From the NCBI RefSeq assembly GCF_002564045.1, contig NZ_PDJK01000002.1:1-64000 (forward strand): 64,000 nucleotides of DNA, in the 5' to 3' direction. The notes under the pieces were generated by a model. It was not told the DNA's origin. It saw nothing but the letters and a program-made list of their open reading frames with translations, and did no database searches. Shown here one piece after another: positions 27,484 to 35,484 of this stretch. Both the position numbers and the translations under genes were made by a program. The stretch is from Amycolatopsis sulphurea (lineage in GTDB: Bacteria; Actinomycetota; Actinomycetes; Mycobacteriales; Pseudonocardiaceae). Positions within the stretch are counted from its first letter, which is position 1. Every line of letters starts with the position of its first letter.

Positions 27484-27828
27484 ATGCCGACGGATCAGCT
27501 GAGCAGTACCTTCGCCGCACTGGCGGACCCCACCCGGCGGGCCATCCTCGCCCGGCTCGCCGACGGCGAGGCCGGCGTGAGCGAACTGGCCGAGCCGTTC
27601 GAGATGAGCCTGCAAGCGGTGTCGAAGCACCTGAAGGTGCTGGAGCAGGCCGGGCTGATCAGCCGCGGCCGCACCCGGCAGTGGCGCCTGTGCCGACTCG
27701 ACGCCACCCCGCTCGCCGGGGTGGCCGACTGGGTCGGGCAGTACCGGCGGTTCTGGGAGGCCGGTTCCGACCGGCTCGACGAACACCTGCAGCAACCGCG
27801 GCGGACCGGGGAGGAGCACGAACACTGA
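27484..27828 (+). CDS. ArsR/SmtB-family winged-helix regulator
   Basis: The product is 114 aa. The winged helix is obvious: FAALADPTRRAILARLADGE, then VSELAEPFEMSLQAVSKHLK and VLEQAGLISRGR. There are no ArsR metal-site cysteines. The C-terminal WVGQYRRFWEAGSDRLDEHL is typical of the subgroup paired with SRPBCC (AHSA1-like) proteins. Such pairs are usually cotranscribed with a TGA/ATG overlap, and an SRPBCC pseudogene does begin at the stop codon here. The regulator itself is intact. Confidence 0.88.
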   Translation: MPTDQLSSTFAALADPTRRAILARLADGEAGVSELAEPFEMSLQAVSKHLKVLEQAGLISRGRTRQWRLCRLDATPLAGVADWVGQYRRFWEAGSDRLDEHLQQPRRTGEEHEH

Positions 27829-28551
27829 CCGAGGACGATCTGACCATCGTGCGCGTTTTCGACGCGCCGCCAGAGCTGGTGTTCCGCGCCTGGACCGACC
27901 CGGAGCAGCTGGCGAACTGGCTCGGTCCGCAGAAGTTCCGGGCTCCGGACGTCGCGACCGACCCCCGGCCTGGGGGCTGCCTGGCAGGGCCGGATCACCA
28001 GCACCGAATACGGCGTGGACCGCCGGATGAGCGGGGTCTACCGCGAGGTGGACCCGCCAGGGTTCCGGCAAAGTCGGTGTGAGGGCCCCTTCGCCGACCG
28101 CGGAGGTCCGTGAAGGTCTGTGAACGTGAAGGTCTGTGAAGGGGCCCTTCACAGACCCGAGACAGGTCCGGCGCACACCACGAGGTGGTCGCGCGCCTCG
28201 AACACCTCCGCATCGCCCGCTGCCGGGCGCAATCGACGACGATGGCAGGTACCGCCGATGATGACGCGGCAGCCACGGCTCACTCTGCTGATCACGGGGC
28301 CTCGACCCAACTTTGCCGGGACCCTGGGTGGACCCGCCGTCCCGGCTGGTGTTCACCTTCCGCTGGGCGAGACCGTCGTGACGAGGTGGGCGAGACCGTC
28401 GTGACGATCGCCTTCGCCGGCCGGGACGGCAAGACGAAGATGACCTTCCACCAGGCCCCGTTCCCGAACGAGGCGGAGCGCGAAGGGCACCGGCACGGGG
28501 GGGCAGTCCGGCTTCGAGGACCTCGCCGCGACGCTGGGGGCGAGCCGATGA
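27825..28551 (+). pseudogene. SRPBCC/AHSA1-family gene disrupted by frameshifts and a mobile element
   Basis: Coding sequence typical of ArsR-linked SRPBCC proteins begins at CTG 27825, overlapping the ArsR stop (TEDDLTIVRVFDAPPELVFR). The usual ATG or GTG appears to have become CTG. The frame breaks near 27970 by one base (RPGG then AWQGR-like TSTEYGVDRRMSGVYREVDPP). The element at 28058-28326 is inserted after that point. Coding resumes with PSRLVFTFRWA, is disturbed by a 23-bp duplication near 28366-28411 (GGGCGAGACCGTCGTGACGA twice), continues as TVVTIAFAGRDGKTKMTFHQ and then APFPNEAEREGH, shifts in a G8 run near 28500, and ends QSGFEDLAATLGASR at TGA 28549-28551. This gene is dead beyond doubt. 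Confidence 0.85.
28058..28326 (+). mobile_element. MITE-like element, copy B (269 bp), inserted in the SRPBCC gene
   Basis: The ends are inverted repeats: CAGGGTTCCGGCAAAGT on the left and ACTTTGCCGGGACCCTG on the right. The 11-bp word GGTGGACCCGC flanks it at 28047-28057 and 28327-28337, a clean target-site duplication, and rejoining the flanks restores the SRPBCC reading (EVDPPSRLVF). Inside are a 27-bp hairpin at 28131-28157 with arms GGTCTGTGAAGGG, then a ~130-bp conserved centre beginning near 28165 (GCGCACACCACGAGGTGGTC). No transposase is encoded, so it would need one acting in trans. Confidence 0.88.
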
Positions 28552-28632
28552 CCGCCACCCGGCCCGAGATCGTGTCCGAAAAGGACTGACACCTCGCGCG
28601 CGAAGCATTGCAGCGCAAGGAGAAGGAACTTA
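28548..28632 (+). pseudogene. DUF899 (thioredoxin-like) gene remnant, first ~29 codons
   Basis: ATG 28548 overlaps the stop of the SRPBCC pseudogene in an ATGA arrangement. The readable start MTATRPEIVSEKD, a TGA at 28587-28589 where relatives have Trp, and HLAREALQRKEKELT match the N-terminus of DUF899 proteins (PEIVSRDEWLAAR...KEKELTR). Similarity stops at about 28632, after which the sequence is unrelated. An ArsR, SRPBCC, DUF899 operon is common in actinobacteria, which supports the reading. It is a truncated, nonsense-bearing relic. Confidence 0.65.
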
Positions 28633-28696
28633 CGAGTTCGCCGCCGCTGACGCGGCCAGCAGCCGACGGCGGCACGGCGAGTACTGCACTGCCGAG

Positions 28697-28735
28697 GCGT
28701 CCGCCGGGTCACCGCAGTGGTGACCCGGCGGACGC
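28697..28735. terminator. strong hairpin after the conservon operon
   Basis: A perfect 17-bp inverted repeat (arms GCGTCCGCCGGGTCACC at 28697-28713 and its complement at 28719-28735) has a 5-nt loop GCAGT. It begins one base after the stop codon of the cvnD-like gene on the minus strand and probably ends that operon's transcript. No U-tract is present, as is usual in high-GC actinobacteria. Confidence 0.75.
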
Positions 28736-28736
28736 G

Positions 28737-29360
28737 TCAGTGGGCGTTGGCGTTCGCGTTGGCCGCGCGCAGCGCGATCCACTGCCGCATCGCGTACTCG
28801 ACGAGCGTGATCAGCGTCTGCTTCGTCGACTCGCGTTCCCGGGCGTCGCAGCGCACGATCGGCACGCTCGGGTCGATCGAGAGGGCTTCCCGCACGTCGT
28901 TGATGTCGTGCTCCAGCACCCCGTCGAAGGTGTTCACGCCGACGATATAGGGCAGCCCGCGGTCCTCGAAGAAGTCGATCGGCGCGAACGAGTCGGCCAG
29001 CCGCCGGGTGTCGGCCAGCACGACCGCGCCGATCGCCCCGCGCACCAGGTCGTCCCACATGAACCAGAACCGCTGCTGGCCCGGGGTGCCGAACAGGTAC
29101 AGGATCAGGTCCGCGTCGAGCGACACGCGGCCGAAGTCCATGGCGACCGTGGTAGTCGTCTTGTTCGGGGTCTGGTCGAGGTTGTCGATGCCGCGGCTGG
29201 CGTCGGTCATCATCGCCTCGGTGGTGAGCGGAACGATCTCCGACACCGAGCCCACGAACGTCGTCTTGCCCGCCCCGAAGCCGCCCGCGACCACGATCTT
29301 CGCCGATGTCATGGTCGGGGGTGCGGTTTCCCGCGGTGCCTTAAAGCCGACGGAGTCCAC
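28737..29360 (-). CDS. conservon small GTP-binding protein CvnD
   Basis: The product is 207 aa. The P-loop reads VVAGGFGAGKTTFVGS at residues 23-38, the switch region contains ILYLFGTPGQQRFWFMW (the Ras-like DxxG replaced by GTPGQ), and the specificity loop is VGVNTFDG. The start at ATG 29360 (MDSVGFKAP) overlaps the end of the DUF742 gene by 20 bp, the standard conservon arrangement. CvnD is the output GTPase of a membrane-associated complex with CvnA-C that in Streptomyces affects development and antibiotic production. Confidence 0.92.
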   Translation of the reverse strand: MDSVGFKAPRETAPPTMTSAKIVVAGGFGAGKTTFVGSVSEIVPLTTEAMMTDASRGIDNLDQTPNKTTTTVAMDFGRVSLDADLILYLFGTPGQQRFWFMWDDLVRGAIGAVVLADTRRLADSFAPIDFFEDRGLPYIVGVNTFDGVLEHDINDVREALSIDPSVPIVRCDARERESTKQTLITLVEYAMRQWIALRAANANANAH

Positions 29361-30114
29361 TCAAAACCCTTTCCATCAACATCAAGTGTGCTTCGGCGCC
29401 GTCCTGGCCCGAGATCGTCCGGTGCACGGTGACCAGGCCCGCATCGGCGGCATCACTGATCAGCACTCTCGCCACGCCGAGCGGCACCCGCAGTGCCGCG
29501 GCGATCTCGGCCACCGAACGTGGAGTCCGGCACTCTTCCATGATCGAGATGCTCTCGATCTGTTCTGCGGCCGCCTCGGGGAAGCCCCCCGCGGCGACGT
29601 GGTCCTCGGTGGAGATCAGGGTCTCCAGCTCGAGCGCGTAGTTCGCCCGGGTACGCCCGCCGGTGAGAGCGTACGGCCGCACGATGGCCGTCTCCTCGAC
29701 CGGGTCCACCCGTTCCGGGGCCCGGGTGAACGCGGCGGGCACGGTGAACTCGCCGCTCGGCGGCCCGGGGTCGAAGAGCCCGCCGGGTCTGGGGCCGTCG
29801 GAATCCGTACTGCCCGGTGGCGAGGCGAGAGAGGTCACACCTTCTCCTAGATCGGCCGGCGGGGGTGCCGCCTGCGGTTCCGCTGCCGCCGCGGGCGCGT
29901 GGCCCGCGTACGGTGGGAGGGACTGAGGTTCCGTGGGTTCCGGGGCATCCTTGCCCGCCTTCTTGCGCTTGCGGCGCGCACGGCCCGAATCGAGGCTGAA
30001 GCCGTTGAAGACGTCGGCGATGGTGCCGTCGTCTTCGGCGGGCCGGGCATCCCCGTGCAGGGGCTCGCCACCGCCGGGAGGCTCCTCGCCGAACAATCCG
30101 GACCCCTGACTCAT
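29341..30114 (-). CDS. conservon DUF742 protein CvnC
   Basis: The product is 257 aa. Only the C-terminal ~110 residues are the conserved DUF742 winged-helix-like domain (VRPYALTGGRTRANYALELE, VAEIAAALRVPLGVARVLIS, LMLMERVLSGLRRL). The N-terminal ~140 residues are a Pro/Gly-rich, disordered extension, longer than usual. It lies between the roadblock gene (7-bp gap) and the GTPase gene (overlap), and acts in the same complex. Confidence 0.92.
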   Translation of the reverse strand: MSQGSGLFGEEPPGGGEPLHGDARPAEDDGTIADVFNGFSLDSGRARRKRKKAGKDAPEPTEPQSLPPYAGHAPAAAAEPQAAPPPADLGEGVTSLASPPGSTDSDGPRPGGLFDPGPPSGEFTVPAAFTRAPERVDPVEETAIVRPYALTGGRTRANYALELETLISTEDHVAAGGFPEAAAEQIESISIMEECRTPRSVAEIAAALRVPLGVARVLISDAADAGLVTVHRTISGQDGAEAHLMLMERVLSGLRRL

Positions 30115-30121
30115 CGCGCCA

Positions 30122-30574
30122 TCATCCCACCGGTTCGCCGATCAGCGAACCGCCCGCGCCCTGCAGCTGCGCGCGCAGTTCCGGGGTGAGAATCTGGCCG
30201 ACCCGATCCACCAGCATGGTCATCTCGTAGGCCACCTGACCGATGTCGCAGTTCGGCGCGGCGAGGATGGCCAGGCAGGAACCGTCGCTGATGGACATCA
30301 GCACCATGATGCCGAGTTCCATCTCCACCACGGTCTCGCGCACCGAGCCCGCCTCGAAACACCGGGCCGCGCCCTGGGTCAGGCTGACCAGCCCGGAGGC
30401 CACGGCGGCGAGCTGGTCGGCCCGGTCCAGCGGCAGCCGGTCGGAGGCGGTGAGCAGCAGCCCGTCGGCCGACACCACGACCGCGTGCGCGACTCCGGGA
30501 ACCCGCTCGGCGAAGTCGTTCACCAGCCAGCCGAACTGGTTCTGCTGCGGCTGGGCCGCATTCGGCGAGGTCAT
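30122..30574 (-). CDS. conservon roadblock/LC7 protein CvnB
   Basis: The product is 150 aa with a single roadblock/LC7 domain: FGWLVNDFAERVPGVAHAVV, then SADGLLLTASDRLPLDRADQ near residues 36-55, and MELGIMVLMSISDGSCLAIL near 85-105. Roadblock domains bind and regulate small GTPases; CvnB is the presumed regulator of CvnD. Start ATG 30574 overlaps the kinase stop codon by 4 bp (ATGA), showing translational coupling. Confidence 0.93.
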   Translation of the reverse strand: MTSPNAAQPQQNQFGWLVNDFAERVPGVAHAVVVSADGLLLTASDRLPLDRADQLAAVASGLVSLTQGAARCFEAGSVRETVVEMELGIMVLMSISDGSCLAILAAPNCDIGQVAYEMTMLVDRVGQILTPELRAQLQGAGGSLIGEPVG

Positions 30575-33500
30575 TCACCCTCCAGTGTTTCGTGGTTCTT
30601 CTCGGCGCCCTGCGCGGTGCGGTGGCGGCCACGCTGGATACCCTGCTGGAAACTGCTCAGGCGGCCACGCACGTCGTGCGCGTCGCGGGACGGACGGCTG
30701 GGTACCACCCCGGAAGGCGGCGGTGCGCTGCCCGGGAGGAGCTGTTCTCCCCGGCGGCGCCGGGGCAATCCTGCCGAAGTGAACGAAGCAGGGGCAGACT
30801 GGGACACCGCATCCACGGTCCGCCAGCCCTCATCCGACCCGAACGTCCACTCGGATCCGCCCTTTCCGCCCCCTGTCCCGGCCACCGGGGCGGGAACCTG
30901 CCCCGGATCGACCGCAGCAGGTCCCGGCGGTACCTCCGACGCCCCCCGCCGCCGAGTCGGCAAGCTGCCCGGCCGTCCGGCGGGGTCCGGGGTGATGCGC
31001 TGGTCCGGACCGCCGGGGTGCGTGGTGTCGTCGCCGGGGGTGCCTGACGGCTGGACGGTCCGCGCCGGATCACCCGGCTCTCCGCCAGGGGCGTCGTCCT
31101 GCGTACCGGTGAGGCCGGAGGGCTGGGCCACAACACCCGGCTGTCCGGCAGCGTCACCGGACAACCCCGCGAAACCGGACGGCTGAAGGGCTTCCGGCCG
31201 CCCAGCCGGGGTGCTCCCCGGCGTGCCGCTGAAACCGGTCGGCTGAACGGCCAAGTCCGAACCATCCGGCTGCCCGGCGGGCACGGCCCCCGGCGCGGCA
31301 GTGAAACCGGTCGGCTCAAGAATCCGATCCAGGCCGGCCGGCTGTCCGGCAGGAACGCCGTCGCTCGGCGGTCCGGTGAAGCCGGACGGCTGCACGGCCT
31401 GGTCCGAACCACCCGGCTGCCCAGGGGCGCTCTCCGGAGCACCGGTGAAACCGGTCGCCTGAACGGTTTGGTCCGCACCATCCGACTGGACACCTTCGCC
31501 CGCCAGTCCCGCGAAACCGGACGGCTGAGCAGCCTGCTCCGATCCACCCGGCTGTCCAGCAGAGGTGCCGTTGTCCGATGCACTGCCCGAACCGAACGGC
31601 TGCCCGCCCGGCTCCGGACCATCCGGCTGACCGGCGGAAGCGTCGCTCTCCCCGGGCCGAGCCGACGCGGTGCCGGTCGGCTGCGTACCGGCTTGCGGGG
31701 ACTCGGAGCGCTGGTTCGCCGTACCGCGCGACGGGAGTCGGAAGTACCCGGTGCCCGCTGCTTCGTCCGCGGGGCGCTCGGGGGTGTCCTCGGCGGCTGC
31801 CGGGCCGGTCGTGGTGCCGTCCGCCGTCTCGGTGTCGCCCGCGGACTGGTCCGGACCACTTTCGGTGCGGGACGGATCGTCTCCGGCCGGGGTCTGGCCG
31901 CGGTTGCCCATGAACGCCGCCGCCACGCGTGACCGGCCGTTGTCCGGCGGGGTGCCGTCGGCGGCCGGGGTACGGCCGGGTTCCTCGCCCGGCTCCGTGA
32001 CGTCGCGGGCCGGGGTGAACGCGGTCGGGAACAGCGCCCCGCCGGCGGTGGATCCCGGCGGGGCGGGTGAGGTGGCACCCGGGGTCCGCCGGGGCATCGC
32101 CGTGGGAGGCTCCGGGCGATCCGCCTCGTCCGGACGACCCGGCGAGGCGAGCCCGGCCGCGTCCGATGTGGACTGCGCACCCGGCGCTGCCGTGAACCCG
32201 GGCGTGCCTGCCCCCGCCGCTGAAGACGGTGAAGACCCGGCCTGGCCCGTCGGCTCGCCCCAGGTCGGCGCAGCCCCGGATCCGCCTGAAGACTCGCCCG
32301 GCGCGAACCCGGACCGGTCGGCAGATTCACCCGATGCCCCGGCCCCAGCCTGGCCCCGCTGCGGTACGGCGCTGGTCCGGCCTACCTGCTCGCCCGGCGA
32401 CCCCGCACCATCTCGGCTCGGCAGCGACCCCGCACCGGCCTCACCCGGCGCACCACCGCCGGTCCACCCGAGCCGCTCGCCCAGGGACCCGGCACGGCCG
32501 GGCTCCTCCCCCGCCGGTACCGAACCCGTCGAGCCCGGCTGCATCGGCCCTTGCTGCCCGGCCCATCCCGAAAGCAGACCCGGCACGCCATCGGCCGAGG
32601 GGACCGTCCCGGCGGGCCGCTCCCCCGGAACCGGAACGTCCGGCGCCGCAGGGGTGAAGCCCATCGCCCCACCCGGCTGCTCCGCCGCGCCGGACTCGCG
32701 GACCGCCTGGCGGCCGCGGTTCACGCCGCGCTGGAAGCTGGTCAGCCTGCCGCGGATGTCCGACGGGTCGCGGGCCGGGAGCTCCGGCTTGTCCTGGTCC
32801 GGTTCCGGCGCCACCGCGTCCGGGGTCGCGCTGCCGGGCAGCAGCTGCTCGCCGCGACGGCGGCGGGGCAGGCCCACCTTGGTGAACGCGGTCGGCTCGG
32901 ACTGGGTGACCGCCTGGACCGTGCGCCAGTTCTCGTCGCTGGCGAAGTCCCAGTTGCGTTCGTCCTGTTCCGGCGTGGTGACCGGGGCGGCGTCCACGGC
33001 AGCGGCCGCCGGGGTGGCTTCGGCGGGCTCGGCGGACGGTGCGGGCGAACGGAACCACGCCGAGAGCATCTCGTCGAAGATCGGCGTGTTCTCGATCGTC
33101 GTCTCGGCCGCGGACGGCGGCGGCACCTCCGGCACCTGCTGCGCGGCCTGGCTCCACCAGTCGCTGAGGGTGCCGCCCGCGGCCGCGGCGAACAGGTCCT
33201 TGCCCGCCGGCAGCGCACCGGCCCGCTCGTCGCGCGGGGGTTCCGGCGGCGGCGGTGGCGGCGTCTCCGGACGCGGCGGGGGCACGTTCACGATCTGCGG
33301 GAGCTGGGGCGGAGGCGGCGGGGCCTGCTCGTCCCGCGGAATCGGGCTGAACAGCGCCGTTCCGGAGACTTCCAGGTCCGACGGCGGACGCGCGCCGTCG
33401 ACTGGGCGGCCCGCGGCGGGCGGGAGCATGCCGGGCCGCGTGGCCCCGTTGGCCGGACGCTGCCGGCGCGGCAGCCCGGACGAAGTGGCCGCCCCGGCGG

Positions 33501-35484
33501 GCATACCGGCGATCGGGCCGGTCTCGATGACCGACCCGCCCATCACCAGCTCCGGCGGGACCACCACGGTGGCCCGCACCCCGACGATGTCCTTGCCACC
33601 GTGCAGCGAGACGCCGATGCGGTGCCGCCCGGCGAGGCGGCCGACCACGAACAGGCCCATCCGGCGCGAAGTGGCGAGGTCGACCGAGCCGGAGTCGGTG
33701 AGCCGGCCGTTGGCCTCCACCACCTCGTACTCGTTCATGCCGATGCCCTTGTCGAGGATGTCGACGTTGAGCGAACCGTCCTCGGCCAGCCGCGTCGCCA
33801 CCGTCACCTGGGTCTCCGGCGCGGAGAACGCGGTCGCGTTGTCCAGCAGCTCCGCGACCAGCCGCTGCACGTCGCTGGCGGCGAACCCGACGATCTTCAC
33901 CGCCGGCGGGTGCTGCACGGAGACCCGCTGGTACTGCTCGATCTCCGAGACCGCGGCGCGCAGCACGTCGTGCACCGCGACCGGCTGCCCGGACCGGCGG
34001 CCCGGTTCGGCGCCGGAGAGCACCATCAGGTTCTCGTTGTTGCGCCGCATCCGGGTGGCGAGGTGGTCGAGCTGGAACAGCGTGGCGAGCTGGTCGGCGT
34101 CCTCCTCGTCACGTTCGAGCCGCTCGATCAGCTGCAGCTGCCGCTGCACGAGGCTCTGGCTGCGCCGCGACAGGTTCACGAAGACGCTGCTGTACCCGGC
34201 CCGCATCGCGGCCTGTTCGGTGGCGAGCCGCAGTGCCTGGCTGTGCACCTTCTCGAACGCGCGCGCCACTTCGCCGACTTCGTCCTGCACCTGCACCGGG
34301 ACCGGGGCGACCTCGACGCTCTGCGCGCGGCCCTCCTGGATGTTGCGCACCGCGTCCGGCAGGTCCTTCTCCGCCACGTCGAGTGCGCTGCGCCGCAGCG
34401 TGTTCAGCGAGCGCAGCAGCTGACGGCTGATCACGAACACCACGGCGACGGCGACGGCGAGCGCGGCGAACAGCAGCACGGCGAGCAGCCCGGCGCTGCT
34501 GCTGGCGTCCTCCACGAGCGAGCGGGAGGCGGCGGTGAGTTCGACGGTCATCCGCTTGCCGACCTCGCCCAGCTGCGCGGTGACCGCCTCCGCGGCGGCA
34601 CCCCACTCCGGCGCGGACAGCTGGCGCAGCGCGGTGCCGTTCGCGGTGCCCTGGTCGCCGAGCGCGAGACCGGCCATCCGCTTGACGTCGTAGGCGGTGT
34701 CCGGCTTGAGCGTGCTGTCGAGATCCTGCCGCTGGGGCGCGGTGGCGGCGGCGGTGAAGTCGGCGATGCGGTCGTCGTAGCGCAGCTGGGCGTCACGCAC
34801 GTTGCTCAGCTGCTGCGGGGTGAGGGAACCGCCGGCGATGCCGTAGGCCACGACCGCCTGCGTGACCGACGCCTGCTCCTTCGCGGCCTCCAGATCGTGC
34901 AGCGCGGCCGGGGTGCTGCCCAGCGCGTCCGCGCTGACGCCCGCGGAGACCGCGGTGTCCGCGGCGATCAGCGCGGTGGTCACGGCGGTGTAGTCGTCCA
35001 CGACCTCGGCCGCGCGCAGCAGCCCGGCGCCGACCTGCTGGCGGATCACGGCGATCTCGTTGACCTGCGCCGTCGCCGAGTTCACCGCGCCGGAGAGGCT
35101 CGAACCGCCCGTGCCCGCGCGGCCGGCCGCCTCGGTGAAGGGACCGATCGCCGCGTCGGTGGCCGCGCGCGCCGACTTCAGCTCGGGGGTGGCGCTGGGA
35201 GTGCCCGCGGTCAGCTGCGCCGCGGTGAGCGTGCGCTCGCGCTGCAGGCCGTCGGTGAGGGCGCGCAGCTGCGCGCTCAGCGCGACCAGCCGGTCGACCC
35301 GCTGGTAGTCGCTCGAGCGGCTGACCTGGCCCACGATCGCGGTGATGCCCAGTACCAGGGCGAGCACGATGGGGACCAGCGTGACGGCGGACAGCTTGAC
35401 CGGCAGGCTCCAGTCCCGCCACCGCATCGCCGCCCGCCAGCCGGACGGTCCACTCGGCTGTCCGGCCGGCTTCTCCACAGGCAC
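30571..35484 (-). CDS. conservon sensor histidine kinase CvnA, greatly enlarged (1637 aa)
   Basis: I place the start at GTG 35484, behind AGGAGA at 35492-35497; the frame runs open to 35685. Membrane helix 1 spans residues ~30-52, followed by a nitrate/nitrite-sensing (NIT) type extracytoplasmic region, helix 2 at ~328-350, a HAMP-like linker, and a histidine-kinase ATPase domain at ~525-645 (VQRLVAELLDNATAFSAP, ILDKGIGMNEYE, GLFVVGRLAGRH). A Pro/Gly/Ser-rich tail of about 990 residues follows, whereas relatives typically have a tail of a few hundred. The family's C-terminal module (W-x-F-x-S-D-E-x-W-R-T-V ... GLPRRRRGEQLLPGS ... D-x-R-G-R-L-x-S-F-Q) occurs twice, near residues 841-930 and 1541-1626. 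First gene of the cvnABCD operon. Confidence 0.9.
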   Translation of the reverse strand: MPVEKPAGQPSGPSGWRAAMRWRDWSLPVKLSAVTLVPIVLALVLGITAIVGQVSRSSDYQRVDRLVALSAQLRALTDGLQRERTLTAAQLTAGTPSATPELKSARAATDAAIGPFTEAAGRAGTGGSSLSGAVNSATAQVNEIAVIRQQVGAGLLRAAEVVDDYTAVTTALIAADTAVSAGVSADALGSTPAALHDLEAAKEQASVTQAVVAYGIAGGSLTPQQLSNVRDAQLRYDDRIADFTAAATAPQRQDLDSTLKPDTAYDVKRMAGLALGDQGTANGTALRQLSAPEWGAAAEAVTAQLGEVGKRMTVELTAASRSLVEDASSSAGLLAVLLFAALAVAVAVVFVISRQLLRSLNTLRRSALDVAEKDLPDAVRNIQEGRAQSVEVAPVPVQVQDEVGEVARAFEKVHSQALRLATEQAAMRAGYSSVFVNLSRRSQSLVQRQLQLIERLERDEEDADQLATLFQLDHLATRMRRNNENLMVLSGAEPGRRSGQPVAVHDVLRAAVSEIEQYQRVSVQHPPAVKIVGFAASDVQRLVAELLDNATAFSAPETQVTVATRLAEDGSLNVDILDKGIGMNEYEVVEANGRLTDSGSVDLATSRRMGLFVVGRLAGRHRIGVSLHGGKDIVGVRATVVVPPELVMGGSVIETGPIAGMPAGAATSSGLPRRQRPANGATRPGMLPPAAGRPVDGARPPSDLEVSGTALFSPIPRDEQAPPPPPQLPQIVNVPPPRPETPPPPPPEPPRDERAGALPAGKDLFAAAAGGTLSDWWSQAAQQVPEVPPPSAAETTIENTPIFDEMLSAWFRSPAPSAEPAEATPAAAAVDAAPVTTPEQDERNWDFASDENWRTVQAVTQSEPTAFTKVGLPRRRRGEQLLPGSATPDAVAPEPDQDKPELPARDPSDIRGRLTSFQRGVNRGRQAVRESGAAEQPGGAMGFTPAAPDVPVPGERPAGTVPSADGVPGLLSGWAGQQGPMQPGSTGSVPAGEEPGRAGSLGERLGWTGGGAPGEAGAGSLPSRDGAGSPGEQVGRTSAVPQRGQAGAGASGESADRSGFAPGESSGGSGAAPTWGEPTGQAGSSPSSAAGAGTPGFTAAPGAQSTSDAAGLASPGRPDEADRPEPPTAMPRRTPGATSPAPPGSTAGGALFPTAFTPARDVTEPGEEPGRTPAADGTPPDNGRSRVAAAFMGNRGQTPAGDDPSRTESGPDQSAGDTETADGTTTGPAAAEDTPERPADEAAGTGYFRLPSRGTANQRSESPQAGTQPTGTASARPGESDASAGQPDGPEPGGQPFGSGSASDNGTSAGQPGGSEQAAQPSGFAGLAGEGVQSDGADQTVQATGFTGAPESAPGQPGGSDQAVQPSGFTGPPSDGVPAGQPAGLDRILEPTGFTAAPGAVPAGQPDGSDLAVQPTGFSGTPGSTPAGRPEALQPSGFAGLSGDAAGQPGVVAQPSGLTGTQDDAPGGEPGDPARTVQPSGTPGDDTTHPGGPDQRITPDPAGRPGSLPTRRRGASEVPPGPAAVDPGQVPAPVAGTGGGKGGSEWTFGSDEGWRTVDAVSQSAPASFTSAGLPRRRRGEQLLPGSAPPPSGVVPSRPSRDAHDVRGRLSSFQQGIQRGRHRTAQGAEKNHETLEGE
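31090..31600 (-). repeat. ~70-bp coding tandem repeat in the CvnA tail
   Basis: About eight degenerate units of roughly 69-75 bp encode AGQPxGxDxxVQPxGFxG-type blocks of 23-25 residues (for example DQAVQPSGFTG, DLAVQPTGFSG, DRILEPTGFTA). It lies between the two copies of the C-terminal module and accounts for much of the enlarged tail. Confidence 0.75.

Noticed and set aside
24269..27502. 1077-aa open frame on the plus strand
   Set aside because: It is antisense to icmF along its whole length, has Arg/Val/His-rich random-looking composition and is a by-product of GC3 bias.
28120..28404. small protein encoded by the mobile element centre
   Set aside because: A frame stays open in three copies but so do the other frames; there is no ribosome site or start context, so it is noted as a finding, not called as a gene.
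29341..35484. two-component system with a response regulator
   Set aside because: Roadblock, DUF742 and GTPase neighbours identify a conservon; no receiver domain is encoded.
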